Source of the DNA: an uncultured Bacteroidota bacterium
Lineage (GTDB): Bacteria; Bacteroidota; Bacteroidia; B-17B0; Aurantibacillaceae
NCBI GenBank assembly: GCA_937873155.1
Contig: CALMVZ010000035.1
Coordinates: 62,001 to 126,000, forward strand
Length of the DNA: 64,000 nucleotides
Reading direction: 5' to 3'
The notes beneath the pieces were generated by a model. It ran no database searches and was not told the DNA's origin. It was given only the letters and a program-made list of their open reading frames with translations. Below are positions 1 through 8,064 of the stretch, piece by piece (positions within the stretch are counted from its first letter, which is position 1; the number at the start of each line of letters is the position of its first letter). The position numbers and the translations under genes are program-made.

Positions 1-1120
1 GCCAGGTTTTATAAAGAGGATCAATGAATTCAAGTGAACCAACTGTATCAATTATTTCCTTATTCTCTAAAGCTTCTCTGATACGAATCACATTGGCTGA
101 TGTTCCCAGTTTGTAGGTTGATATACTTGCAGCTGAGCTGAATTGTTTAACGTTATCACACATAGCCTTTAAGAAATTTAGTTGGTTATTTGTGAGGTTA
201 TCCGTTTCGCGTTGATATAAAATAGTACTGTGATCTAACAGGTTTTGCAAAGCACGGTCGATGGTCTTATCAGTACATTCCTTTTGTGTAAGCAGCCAGG
301 TTTGCTGCGATAATTGCTGAACGAAGTATGGATGGTTTTCCATCGCTTGTGCAATTCGTAAAGCTTGAGAAGGTAGTATGTTCTTGCCTGTTTCCCTGAA
401 TCTTTTTTTAATAAAACTTACCCAATACTGTTCTTTTATCTTTTCGAGGAAGATAACATCTCCGAATTTATAGAAGGGTTTTGACGGGCTTGAGAACAAT
501 TCCATCAATAGATGACGCTTACTGCCATATAAACAATAGGAAGTATGTTTATGGTGCTGCCAATGCGCTCTTAACTTTTTCTGGAACGCTAAAGGATCAT
601 CAAAAAAAGAAATATTCTGGAATTCGTCGATACAGACTACTAATTTTATCTTTTTAGCCTTGCAAATAGTTTCAGCAAGATTTAATATTTCTTCGGGAGC
701 TTTCTTAATTTCTTTCCAGTCTAAGCCAATAGAAAAATCATTATCAGGATTTAACCCTACTGTAAATTGTGGGATTATCTTTTTGAATAGTTTTTTAGCC
801 TGCTCCACTCGCTCTTCCCACTTAGTAGAAGTCACTTTGATCAGCTCTTTCACATAAGCTTCATAGAATTCCTGCTCTGTGCGGATATTGAACAGGTCGA
901 TAAAACAATAACGGATGTTCTTATCCTTATTCCTTGGATGCTCGGTTACCTTTTTTACTAATGAGGATTTACCCCACCGGCGCGGTGATATGAGTATAGT
1001 ATTGATCCCGACATGGAAATTCTGAAGGAGCTGCGTGGTCTCTTTCTCACGGTTAGTGAAATCCGGACCGCTGGCAATTTTCCCGAACATAAAAGGCGCT
1101 TTATCCCTGTCGTCATTCAT
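1..1120 (-). CDS. AAA-type ATP-binding protein, C-terminus cut by window edge
   Basis: The minus strand reads open from an ATG at 1120 to the window edge, giving about 373 residues with no stop, so the C-terminus is missing. The start reads MNDDRDKAPFMFGKIASG. A P-loop of the form SPRRWGKSSLVKK lies near residue 45, and a Walker B-like run LVVCIDEFQN lies near residue 160. This is the layout of the single-protein AAA ATPases (archaeal-ATPase-like, related to the DUF234/DUF4143 group) that are common in Bacteroidota. Their cellular role is mostly unknown, and some occur on mobile or defence-associated DNA. The gene runs the same way as pnp but lies beyond the pnp terminator. An array of repeated GTAACTT/AAGTTAC sites sits directly upstream and is probably its control region. 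The ATPase class is clear; the function is not. Confidence 0.8.
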   Translation of the reverse strand, partial: MNDDRDKAPFMFGKIASGPDFTNREKETTQLLQNFHVGINTILISPRRWGKSSLVKKVTEHPRNKDKNIRYCFIDLFNIRTEQEFYEAYVKELIKVTSTKWEERVEQAKKLFKKIIPQFTVGLNPDNDFSIGLDWKEIKKAPEEILNLAETICKAKKIKLVVCIDEFQNISFFDDPLAFQKKLRAHWQHHKHTSYCLYGSKRHLLMELFSSPSKPFYKFGDVIFLEKIKEQYWVSFIKKRFRETGKNILPSQALRIAQAMENHPYFVQQLSQQTWLLTQKECTDKTIDRALQNLLDHSTILYQRETDNLTNNQLNFLKAMCDNVKQFSSAASISTYKLGTSANVIRIREALENKEIIDTVGSLEFIDPLYKTW

Positions 1121-1130
1121 CCCACAAATA

Positions 1131-1194
1131 TAAGTAACTTTTATGTAACTTACAAAATACTAAGTTACATTTTTGTAAGTTACAATTTTGTTAC
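1131..1194. promoter_or_regulatory. Array of GTAACTT/AAGTTAC repeats upstream of the ATPase gene
   Basis: Within 64 bases there are GTAACTT at 1134-1140 and 1145-1151, AAGTTAC at 1162-1168 and 1177-1183, and a partial site GTTAC at 1190-1194. Two of these sit in near-palindromes, TGTAACTTACA (1144-1154) and TGTAAGTTACA (1174-1184), which are inverted copies of each other. This looks like a multi-site operator for a DNA-binding protein. The binding factor is unknown. Confidence 0.6.
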
Positions 1195-1215
1195 TTTTTT
1201 AACTAAGGGCAAAAA

Positions 1216-1244
1216 AAGAGCCTTACCGGTGAGGTAAGGCTCTT
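1216..1244 (-). terminator. Rho-independent terminator of pnp
   Basis: A perfect 12-base-pair stem AAGAGCCTTACC / GGTAAGGCTCTT with a 5-base loop lies 20 bases after the pnp stop. On the minus strand it is followed by a run of seven T. Confidence 0.9.
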
Positions 1245-1263
1245 AATATTGAATAAGGACAGA

Positions 1264-3399
1264 TTATTTATTCTCTGTAGTTTCCTTTTCAGGCTTTGGC
1301 AACAATACCTTACGTGATAATTTATACTTCTTGGTCTTAGGATCATTACCCATGAACTTCACTTGTATCTTATCCCCTTCTTTTAATACACCTTCCAACG
1401 TATCTAAACGTTTCCAGTCTACTTCACTGATATGTAATAAACCTTCTTTACCGGGTAAGAACTCTACGAACGCACCATAAGGCATGATGGTCTTAACTGT
1501 TGCATCATAAACCTCTCCCTCTTCAGGAACAGCAACAATACCTTTGATACGCGCCATTGCAGCATCAATATAAGCTTTATTCTCACCAAACACTTCCACA
1601 ATGCCTTTGTTATCCACTTCGGTAATTGTAATTGATGTATTAGTAGCTTTTTGCATTTCCTGGATCACTTTTCCACCAGGGCCGATAATTGCTCCAATGA
1701 ATTCACCGGGGATCTCGATCTTCGCGAAACGTGGCGCATGTGGTTTGTAATCTGCATTCGGAACAGAAAGCGTTTTAAGGATCTCTCCTAAAATATGTAA
1801 ACGGCCTTCTTTAGCTTGATTTAAAGCCTGCTCCATTACTTCGAATGGTAAACCATTTACTTTAAGATCCATCTGTACAGCAGTAATACCATCTTTAGTA
1901 CCACACACTTTAAAATCCATATCTCCTAAATGATCTTCATCACCCAGGATATCAGATAATACAGCGTAATTATTTTTGTCATCTGTAATTAATCCCATTG
2001 CAATACCTGAAACCGGTTTGCTGATCCTGATACCTGCATCCATCATCGCTAAAGTACCGGCACAAACTGTTGCCATACTTGATGAACCATTACTTTCTAA
2101 AATATCTGAAACAATACGGATAGTATAACCTGAATCAACAGGAACTACTTTTTTAAGCGCCCGTAATGCCAGGTTACCATGACCAACTTCACGACGGCCC
2201 ACGCCGCGGTTTGGTTTTGCTTCACCTGTTGAAAAACCAGGGAAGTTATAATGTAAAATAAAACGTGATTCACCAATAGTGAACGCCCCGTCAATTTTCA
2301 TCGCATCTTTTGGCGTACCTAAAGTTACTGTGGTTAATGATTGCGTTTCACCACGAGTAAATATGGCACTGCCGTGAGCTGAAGGTAAATACCCAACTTC
2401 ACTCCAGATCGGACGGATCTGGTTTGTTTTACGGCCATCCAAACGGATCTTGGTATCTAAAGTTGCTTTGCGAACTGCATGATATTCTACTTCGTGATAG
2501 TATTTATCTATCAGCGCTTTTTTCTCAGCTAATTCTTCTTCGTTGTATTGTTTTTTGAATTCTTCCAATATGGCTTTGAATGCATCTTTACGTTCATGTT
2601 TATTAGGATTGCCCTTTTTAGCAACTTCATAAACTTTATCGAATGTTTCTTTGCTTACTTTTGCCTTCAGATCAGCATCATTTGTCTCGTGATTATATTC
2701 ACGTTTTGGTTTTAAACCGGCTTTTTTAGCGAATTCATTGATAGCTTCGATCTGAACTTTAATGGCAGCATGACCGAACTGAATTGCTTCTAACATTTCT
2801 TTCTCGCTGATCTCGCTCATTTCACCTTCCACCATTACAATATCTTTAGCTGATGCTGCAACGATCATATCGATAGTTGAAAGCGCTAACTGATCAACAT
2901 CCGGATTCAAAACTAATTTGCCGTCTATCTTACCAACACGTACTTCTGAAATTGGTCCGTTGAACGGAATATCAGAAACCGCAACTGCTGCAGAAGCTGC
3001 TAAACCAACTAAAGCATCAGGCATTGTTTTTCTATCTGATGAGATCAGGCTCAACATCAATTGTGTGTCGGCATGATAATCTTCAGGGAATAACGGACGC
3101 ATAGCACGATCAACTATACGGCTGATCAATACTTCATAATCCGATAATTTTGCTTCACGTTTAAAGAATCCTCCCGGAAAACGTCCTGTTGACGCGTATT
3201 TTTCCTGGTAATCTACTGTTAATGGTAAAAAATCCACACCTTCTTTTGCTTCCCTCGAGCTAACTACTGTAGCTAAGATCATGGTGTCACCTAATTTTAC
3301 TACTACGGCACCATCAGCTTGTTTAGCTAATTTGCCTGTTTCAAGAGTAATGATACGGCCATCGCCCATATCAAAACTGTGTTGTGTTCCTATTTGCAT
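1264..3399 (-). CDS. pnp: Polyribonucleotide nucleotidyltransferase (PNPase)
   Basis: A 711-residue protein of normal PNPase length. It degrades RNA 3' to 5' by phosphorolysis in the cytoplasm and takes part in mRNA turnover. It has two RNase PH-like domains (roughly residues 10-230 and 315-550) joined by an all-helical segment. A KH domain follows (about 555-620, GxxG loop in [14 protein letters not shown]), then an S1 domain (about 622-695, with MPYGAFVEF and GLLHISEV). The order rpsO then pnp on the minus strand is an old and widespread arrangement. A hairpin terminator follows the stop. The 208-base leader between rpsO and pnp contains several inverted repeats that could serve autoregulation, as the pnp leader does in enterobacteria; this is inference. 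Confidence 0.98.
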   Translation of the reverse strand: MQIGTQHSFDMGDGRIITLETGKLAKQADGAVVVKLGDTMILATVVSSREAKEGVDFLPLTVDYQEKYASTGRFPGGFFKREAKLSDYEVLISRIVDRAMRPLFPEDYHADTQLMLSLISSDRKTMPDALVGLAASAAVAVSDIPFNGPISEVRVGKIDGKLVLNPDVDQLALSTIDMIVAASAKDIVMVEGEMSEISEKEMLEAIQFGHAAIKVQIEAINEFAKKAGLKPKREYNHETNDADLKAKVSKETFDKVYEVAKKGNPNKHERKDAFKAILEEFKKQYNEEELAEKKALIDKYYHEVEYHAVRKATLDTKIRLDGRKTNQIRPIWSEVGYLPSAHGSAIFTRGETQSLTTVTLGTPKDAMKIDGAFTIGESRFILHYNFPGFSTGEAKPNRGVGRREVGHGNLALRALKKVVPVDSGYTIRIVSDILESNGSSSMATVCAGTLAMMDAGIRISKPVSGIAMGLITDDKNNYAVLSDILGDEDHLGDMDFKVCGTKDGITAVQMDLKVNGLPFEVMEQALNQAKEGRLHILGEILKTLSVPNADYKPHAPRFAKIEIPGEFIGAIIGPGGKVIQEMQKATNTSITITEVDNKGIVEVFGENKAYIDAAMARIKGIVAVPEEGEVYDATVKTIMPYGAFVEFLPGKEGLLHISEVDWKRLDTLEGVLKEGDKIQVKFMGNDPKTKKYKLSRKVLLPKPEKETTENK

Positions 3400-3549
3400 C
3401 TTGTTGTTTTTGTGTCCCGGCGTTTCCGGAACGGTTTATATTTATTTTGTTTGTTCGAAATTTTTACCCCGATAGCTGTCGGGACGGAGTTCGGAGAGTA
3501 GTTGGTTCGTTTATTCTGCGAACTACCAACTCTAAACTACCAATTATAA

Positions 3550-3580
3550 AAAAGGCATCCCGATTTTTTTCGAAATGCCC
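3550..3580 (-). terminator. Terminator downstream of rpsO
   Basis: On the minus strand the stem GGCATTTCGA / TCGGGATGCC (two G-T pairs, A-rich loop, plus-strand positions 3554-3579) is followed by six T. It lies 28 bases after the rpsO stop and separates rpsO from pnp at least in part. Confidence 0.75.
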
Positions 3581-3607
3581 CCTTTAATAAATTACATCCG
3601 CAAAAAA

Positions 3608-3877
3608 TTACTTACGGATATCTAATGTTTTGATGATCGCACGGTAACGAGTCAGATCAGTATGCTTTAAATAATCTAATAAAGCACGGCGCTTACCTAC
3701 AAGGTTCAATAAAGCACGCTGAGTACCGAAATCTTTTTTATTATTCTTTAAATGCTCGGTTAAATGATCAATACGGTGTGTGAATAAAGCAATTTGCGAT
3801 TCAGCACTTCCTGTGTTTTTTTCACTTCCACCATGTTTTTTAAACACTTCTTTTTTTACTTCTGACGTCAGATACAT
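3608..3877 (-). CDS. rpsO: 30S ribosomal protein S15
   Basis: Eighty-nine residues, the standard S15 length. S15 binds 16S rRNA in the platform of the small subunit and is a primary assembly protein. The family signature region is present, including NTGSAESQIALFTHRI, HLKNNKKDFGTQRALL and the C-terminal KRRALLDYLK with YRAIIKTLDIRK. The gene stands upstream of pnp on the same strand. A Bacteroidota-type -7 element lies 33 bases upstream of the start, and a hairpin terminator follows the stop. Nothing about the protein is unusual. Confidence 0.98.
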   Translation of the reverse strand: MYLTSEVKKEVFKKHGGSEKNTGSAESQIALFTHRIDHLTEHLKNNKKDFGTQRALLNLVGKRRALLDYLKHTDLTRYRAIIKTLDIRK

Positions 3878-3909
3878 ATCTTATCTCTTTTATAATTAAA
3901 TTCGGGAGG

Positions 3910-3917
3910 CAAATATA
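3910..3917 (-). promoter_or_regulatory. Candidate -7 promoter element of rpsO
   Basis: The minus strand reads TATATTTG, an exact match to the Bacteroidota -7 consensus TAnnTTTG, 33 bases before the rpsO ATG. No clear -33 TTTG box was seen. Confidence 0.5.
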
Positions 3918-4047
3918 TGCATAATCCTTGGTATTTTAAAAACTTTTTTATTAGGGGATTTTGTATCTTAGATCACAATTACATTAAACCACTTGCCCTG
4001 ATAAACAGTTTAAATAATTATAAATCAATAAGTTAATTAATATATTT

Positions 4048-4055
4048 TAATTTTG
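4048..4055 (+). promoter_or_regulatory. Candidate -7 promoter element of first lipoprotein gene
   Basis: TAATTTTG matches TAnnTTTG 52 bases before the ATG at 4108, in very AT-rich DNA. No convincing -33 box was found. Confidence 0.4.
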
Positions 4056-4107
4056 ATTAAACCTTTAGCAATCATCAACCGTCTTAATAAAAACAAAAAA
4101 CCAAACC

Positions 4108-5073
4108 ATGAAATCGAAATTAGTTTACGTACTGGCCTTAATAGTATTATCGGGCTCATTAGTATTTACAGGCTGTAAAAAAAGAAAGGCAGCTAAAAAT
4201 GAAGACGGACAAGCTTCAACAGATAATAGAAGCGCACAAGGTGAATTAGACGCAGGTATCAGTGATGCTAACTCAACTATCCAGGGCGACGGATTATTGA
4301 ATGGAAAAGGCGCTCCGGCCGAATTAGCAAAAGTTCTGGGCGGGCCTTGCGGTAATTCTTATACTGTAGATACTACAGGAAGATATATGGGTAAGGTTAC
4401 CTTGAATTACACAGGTATCTCCTGCTGGAACCGTACCCGTACAGGAAAGATCAAACTTACACTTTTAAATTATGCAAGCGGAGTTAGATGGAAACATGCC
4501 AACGCTCAATTACAAATTGAATATATCAATTATAAAGTGACAAGGACATCAGACGGAAAAAGCGTTGAGTTGAATGGTACAGCATTTGTAACAAACAATT
4601 CAGGTGGTACATGGGTCGACTTGTTCTTTGCGAGCCAGGCAAGTCTGGTGCACAGTGTTAGTGCTTCAGGATTGAATGCGACTTTTGATAACGACGGAAC
4701 AGCAATCTATAATATCAACCGTAAATTTACCTATACTTATTCAGCCGGTGTTTTCACTGCTGTAGGTGAAGGAACGGGTTCTCATGATGGTATCAATAAC
4801 CTTGAGAATTGGGGAACTACCAGGAAAGGCGATGATTTTACAAGTGAAGTTCAAACTCCGATCATCTGGAATACTTCTTGTGGCGCTCACGCTCCCCTTC
4901 AGGGTAAAGTTCAGATCAAAGTTGACAATAAATCATTTACTTTGAATTGTCTTTTCGGTACCGATTCTAACGGAAATTCGATGACAGTTGGTCCGAATAG
5001 CTGTCCATGGGGTTTCAAAGTAGATTGGACCTACAAGAAAAAAACTTACACTAAGATCTTTAATTACAATTAG
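4108..5073 (+). CDS. Lipoprotein of unknown function, first of a tandem pair
   Basis: A 321-residue protein with a lipoprotein signal peptide: a hydrophobic stretch ending in the lipobox VFTGC, with Cys22 as the predicted lipidated residue, then a basic KKRK run. The mature part is about 300 residues, rich in beta-forming Thr/Asn/Gly/Tyr. I recognise no domain. It aligns along its length with the next gene. Shared blocks include YMGKVTLNYTG versus HLGTIRLDYNG, ELNGTAFVTNNSGGTWVDLF versus ALNGTAYLTNQSGGTFLDLF, and PIIWNTSCGAHAP versus PIVWNTTCGAWSP. Four mature cysteines are conserved between the two and may form two disulfides. It is followed by a terminator, so the pair need not be one transcript. 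An outer-membrane or surface location is likely; the function is unknown. Confidence 0.85.
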   Translation: MKSKLVYVLALIVLSGSLVFTGCKKRKAAKNEDGQASTDNRSAQGELDAGISDANSTIQGDGLLNGKGAPAELAKVLGGPCGNSYTVDTTGRYMGKVTLNYTGISCWNRTRTGKIKLTLLNYASGVRWKHANAQLQIEYINYKVTRTSDGKSVELNGTAFVTNNSGGTWVDLFFASQASLVHSVSASGLNATFDNDGTAIYNINRKFTYTYSAGVFTAVGEGTGSHDGINNLENWGTTRKGDDFTSEVQTPIIWNTSCGAHAPLQGKVQIKVDNKSFTLNCLFGTDSNGNSMTVGPNSCPWGFKVDWTYKKKTYTKIFNYN

Positions 5074-5093
5074 GAGTTAAACCGGAATAAACC

Positions 5094-5136
5094 AAAAAGC
5101 CCTGAAGCAGAACAAGTACGCTTCAGGGCTTTTTTA
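5094..5136 (+). terminator. Terminator built from a repeated 29-bp hairpin
   Basis: The stem CCCTGAAGC / GCTTCAGGG with loop AGAACAAGTAC (5100-5128) is flanked by A and T runs, so it can terminate in either direction. An identical 29-base core occurs at 38325-38353 in opposite orientation. Confidence 0.85.
5100..5128 (+). repeat. Copy 1 of dispersed 29-bp palindromic element
   Basis: Stem and loop are base-for-base identical to the reverse complement of 38325-38353, including the 11-base loop AGAACAAGTAC. Termination alone would not require the loop to be conserved. Confidence 0.85.
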
Positions 5137-5164
5137 TTATCTTAGCTTTATAAAATTCCACAAT

Positions 5165-6148
5165 ATGAAAAGATCAGTTACAGTTATTTCAGCCTTGTTA
5201 ATTCTTGTTCTCTTAATTACTAATTGCAGGAAAAAAGAAAAAACTGAAGAGCCTGCTCCGGCTGCTACAACAACCGGATCTGCTTCTGTAACGGAGAACG
5301 GACAATCACTTATTGATAATAAGAAGATCATTTTCGAGGCCGATGCTTCAGCAAGTGATATCAACACGACCATCACCAATTACTCCGCCTTGAACGGGAA
5401 ATTCAATCAGGCTTCATCGATAACTACAGTTTGCGGCATGACTGTAGATACAAATGGCATGCATCTGGGTACCATAAGGCTAGATTATAACGGAACAGTA
5501 TGTGCCGGAAGAAAAAGAACAGGAAGCATTCAGTTAACTATACAAAATTTCAGTACAGGTATAAAGTGGAAAAATATGGGTGCGGTTGTTAAGGTTGATT
5601 ATTTGAATTACAAAATGATCAATACAACTACAAGTCAAACTGTAGCGTTGAACGGAACCGCGTATCTGACCAATCAAAGCGGTGGCACTTTTCTGGATCT
5701 TTTTCTTGCAACGCAAACAAATCTGGCCCATACCTATACTGCCAATTCATTATTAGTCCAATTAAATGCTCTGAATACCTATACTTACAATGTGAACCGG
5801 GAGGTAACTTATACTTATTCTTCCAGTGTATTTACCGCCTCTGTAACATCAAACGTGGCTTTCGGGGGGTATTCAAACCTTGAAAGCTGGGGTTCCACAG
5901 GAAGCGACTCTGTGTTCTGTTCGATCACCAATCCGATTGTTTGGAATACCACCTGTGGCGCATGGTCACCCGTTACAGGTAATGTTACAGTAAAAGTAAA
6001 GAGTAAATCTTATAACCTGAATGGAACTTTGGGAGTTGATGCAGCGGGAACACCGGTAGTACCTACTCCGAGCACTTGTCCTTATGGCTATAAGATCAAT
6101 TGGACGATCGGAAGTACTACCTCGAGTGTTGTAGTTGGTTATTTTTAA
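5165..6148 (+). CDS. Lipoprotein of unknown function, second of a tandem pair
   Basis: A 327-residue paralogue of the preceding gene. It has a signal peptide with a hydrophobic core LLILVLLITNC and predicted lipidated Cys21, then a charged linker (RKKEKTEEPAP). The mature domain repeats the paralogue's pattern, including four cysteines (in TTVCG, GTVCA, NTTCG, STCPYG), while the fifth cysteine of the neighbour is absent. I recognise no family. Only 91 bases separate the two genes and that gap holds a terminator, so this copy probably has its own promoter. TAGCTTTA near 5148 is one base off the -7 consensus. The pair is an obvious gene duplication that has since diverged to a modest level of identity. 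Confidence 0.85.
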   Translation: MKRSVTVISALLILVLLITNCRKKEKTEEPAPAATTTGSASVTENGQSLIDNKKIIFEADASASDINTTITNYSALNGKFNQASSITTVCGMTVDTNGMHLGTIRLDYNGTVCAGRKRTGSIQLTIQNFSTGIKWKNMGAVVKVDYLNYKMINTTTSQTVALNGTAYLTNQSGGTFLDLFLATQTNLAHTYTANSLLVQLNALNTYTYNVNREVTYTYSSSVFTASVTSNVAFGGYSNLESWGSTGSDSVFCSITNPIVWNTTCGAWSPVTGNVTVKVKSKSYNLNGTLGVDAAGTPVVPTPSTCPYGYKINWTIGSTTSSVVVGYF

Positions 6149-6181
6149 ATTTTTATTATCATAAAAACCCGCCTCTTTTGC

Positions 6182-6189
6182 TAAATTTG
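6182..6189 (+). promoter_or_regulatory. Candidate -7 promoter element of argS
   Basis: TAAATTTG matches TAnnTTTG and ends 5 bases before the argS ATG, within TAAATTTGCAGCC. A transcript from here would be almost leaderless, which is not rare in Bacteroidota. Confidence 0.5.
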
Positions 6190-6194
6190 CAGCC

Positions 6195-7973
6195 ATGTTA
6201 GCGCACGGGTTACTTACACAACATTTAAAGCAAGCCTTAAAGGATTCTTACGGTATTGATGCCGACGAAAAAGACATCGTTCTGCAAAAAACACGTAAAG
6301 AATTTGAAGGTGATTTTACTTTAGTCACTTTTCCATTCATTAAAGCTGCAAAACAAAGCCCGGAGCAAGTTGGAGATACTTTAGGAAAATTTTTACTTGC
6401 AGCAAATTCAACTTTCACAAAGTACAATGTGGTAAAAGGGTTTTTGAATATAAGTTTGAGTAATGATTTCTGGTTACAGTTCTTTTCAGGTGCTCAGATT
6501 GAAAATTACGGTTACAAAAAGGAAGGTTCGAGCGGGAAAACCATAATGGTTGAGTATTCTTCTCCTAATACAAACAAACCATTGCACCTTGGGCACATCC
6601 GTAATATTATTTTAGGATACTCTGTTGCGAACATTTTAAGAACGCAGGGACATAACATTTTAAAAGTAAACCTGGTTAACGACCGCGGCATTCATATTTG
6701 TAAAAGTATGTTGGCCTGGCAGAAATTTGGTAATGGGGAAACGCCGCAGAGTTCGGGAATTAAAGGTGATCATTTAGTCGGGAAATATTATGTGGAGTTT
6801 GATAAACAATACAAAAAAGAAATTGCTGAATTAGTATCGCAAGGCAAACCGAAAGAAGAAGCTGAAAAGCAAGCCCCATTAATTTTAGAAGCTCAACAAA
6901 TGCTTCAGAAATGGGAAGCCGGCGATAAAGAAGTAAAAGATCTTTGGAAAAAAATGAACGGTTGGGTATATGATGGTTTTGCAACCACCTACTCTGTCCT
7001 TGGTGTTGATTTTGATAAAACATATTACGAAAGCGATACTTATTTACTGGGGAAAGAATTAGTTCAGGAAGGATTAGACAAAAAAGTATTTTATAAAAAA
7101 GATAACGGAAGCGTTGCCATTGATCTGAGCGCTGATGGACTGGATGAAAAAATTGTTTTAAGAAGTGATGGTACTTCTGTTTATATCACTCAGGATATAG
7201 GTACAGCTATCGAGCGTTTCAAGGAATTCCCGCAGTTAAATCAATTGATCTATACAGTTGGTAACGAACAGGAGTATCATTTTAAGGTACTCTTCCTGAT
7301 CTTACAGAAATTAGGTTATGCCTGGGCAAAGGAATGTTATCATTTATCATACGGTATGGTTGAGCTTCCTGATGGAAAAATGAAAAGCCGTGAAGGAACT
7401 GTTGTGGATGCAGATGAATTATTGGATGAAATGTTCTCGACCGCCGAGCAAACCACTAAGGAATTAGGAAAAGTTGAAGGCTTTGCCAATGACGAATTAA
7501 AACACTTGTATAAAACAATTGGTTCAGGCGCATTAAAATATTTCATGCTGAAAGTGGACGCGAAAAAGAAAATGCTTTTCGACCCGAAAGAAAGTATTGA
7601 TTTTAATGGTAATACCGGGCCGTTCATTCAATACACTTACGCAAGGATACAGTCTGTTTTAGGTAAAGCAGGAGAAACAAAAGCAATTGATCCTAAAGTT
7701 GAGTTAAATGAGCTGGAGAGAGAATTAATAAAATTGGTTTACGAATTTCCTTCCGTTTTGGAGGAAAGCGCTAAAACTTATAATCCTTCTCACATTGCAA
7801 ATTACATTTACGAATTGACAAAAACATTTAACCGTTTTTATCACGATCACAGTATTTTAAAAGAAGAGAACGAAACGATAAAACAATTACGCCTGGCCTT
7901 AGCAAAACAATGCGGACAGATAATAAAGAACGGCATGAATCTTTTGGGAATTGAAGTTCCTAACAGAATGTAG
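6195..7973 (+). CDS. argS: Arginyl-tRNA synthetase
   Basis: A 592-residue class I aminoacyl-tRNA synthetase that charges tRNA-Arg with arginine in the cytoplasm. The N-terminal ArgRS-specific tRNA-recognition domain spans about residues 5-95. The HIGH-type motif is HLGH at 131-134, in the family context SSPNTNKPLHLGH. The catalytic domain includes a KMSKS-like loop KMKSREGT near residue 396. The C-terminal DALR anticodon-binding domain carries IQYTYARIQSV and ends in LRLALAKQCGQIIKNGMNLLGI. The length is normal. It is transcribed alone or with hisS 91 bases downstream, which has its own candidate promoter. Confidence 0.98.
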   Translation: MLAHGLLTQHLKQALKDSYGIDADEKDIVLQKTRKEFEGDFTLVTFPFIKAAKQSPEQVGDTLGKFLLAANSTFTKYNVVKGFLNISLSNDFWLQFFSGAQIENYGYKKEGSSGKTIMVEYSSPNTNKPLHLGHIRNIILGYSVANILRTQGHNILKVNLVNDRGIHICKSMLAWQKFGNGETPQSSGIKGDHLVGKYYVEFDKQYKKEIAELVSQGKPKEEAEKQAPLILEAQQMLQKWEAGDKEVKDLWKKMNGWVYDGFATTYSVLGVDFDKTYYESDTYLLGKELVQEGLDKKVFYKKDNGSVAIDLSADGLDEKIVLRSDGTSVYITQDIGTAIERFKEFPQLNQLIYTVGNEQEYHFKVLFLILQKLGYAWAKECYHLSYGMVELPDGKMKSREGTVVDADELLDEMFSTAEQTTKELGKVEGFANDELKHLYKTIGSGALKYFMLKVDAKKKMLFDPKESIDFNGNTGPFIQYTYARIQSVLGKAGETKAIDPKVELNELERELIKLVYEFPSVLEESAKTYNPSHIANYIYELTKTFNRFYHDHSILKEENETIKQLRLALAKQCGQIIKNGMNLLGIEVPNRM

Positions 7974-8042
7974 TTTACTATTTCGTGTTGAATACAGTTA
8001 TAACCCGAAACCAACGAATGCTGATAGGAAGCGCAATTTTTA

Positions 8043-8050
8043 TAACTTTG
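8043..8050 (+). promoter_or_regulatory. Candidate -7 promoter element of hisS
   Basis: TAACTTTG matches TAnnTTTG 14 bases before the hisS ATG, giving a very short leader. Confidence 0.45.
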
Positions 8051-8064
8051 AAGAGAATTAGAAA

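Noticed and set aside
660-1237. Plus-strand frames over the left-edge ATPase gene and its upstream region
   Set aside because: The minus strand carries a clear ATPase with P-loop and Walker B through this region. The plus frames are its shadow or run through the operator array.
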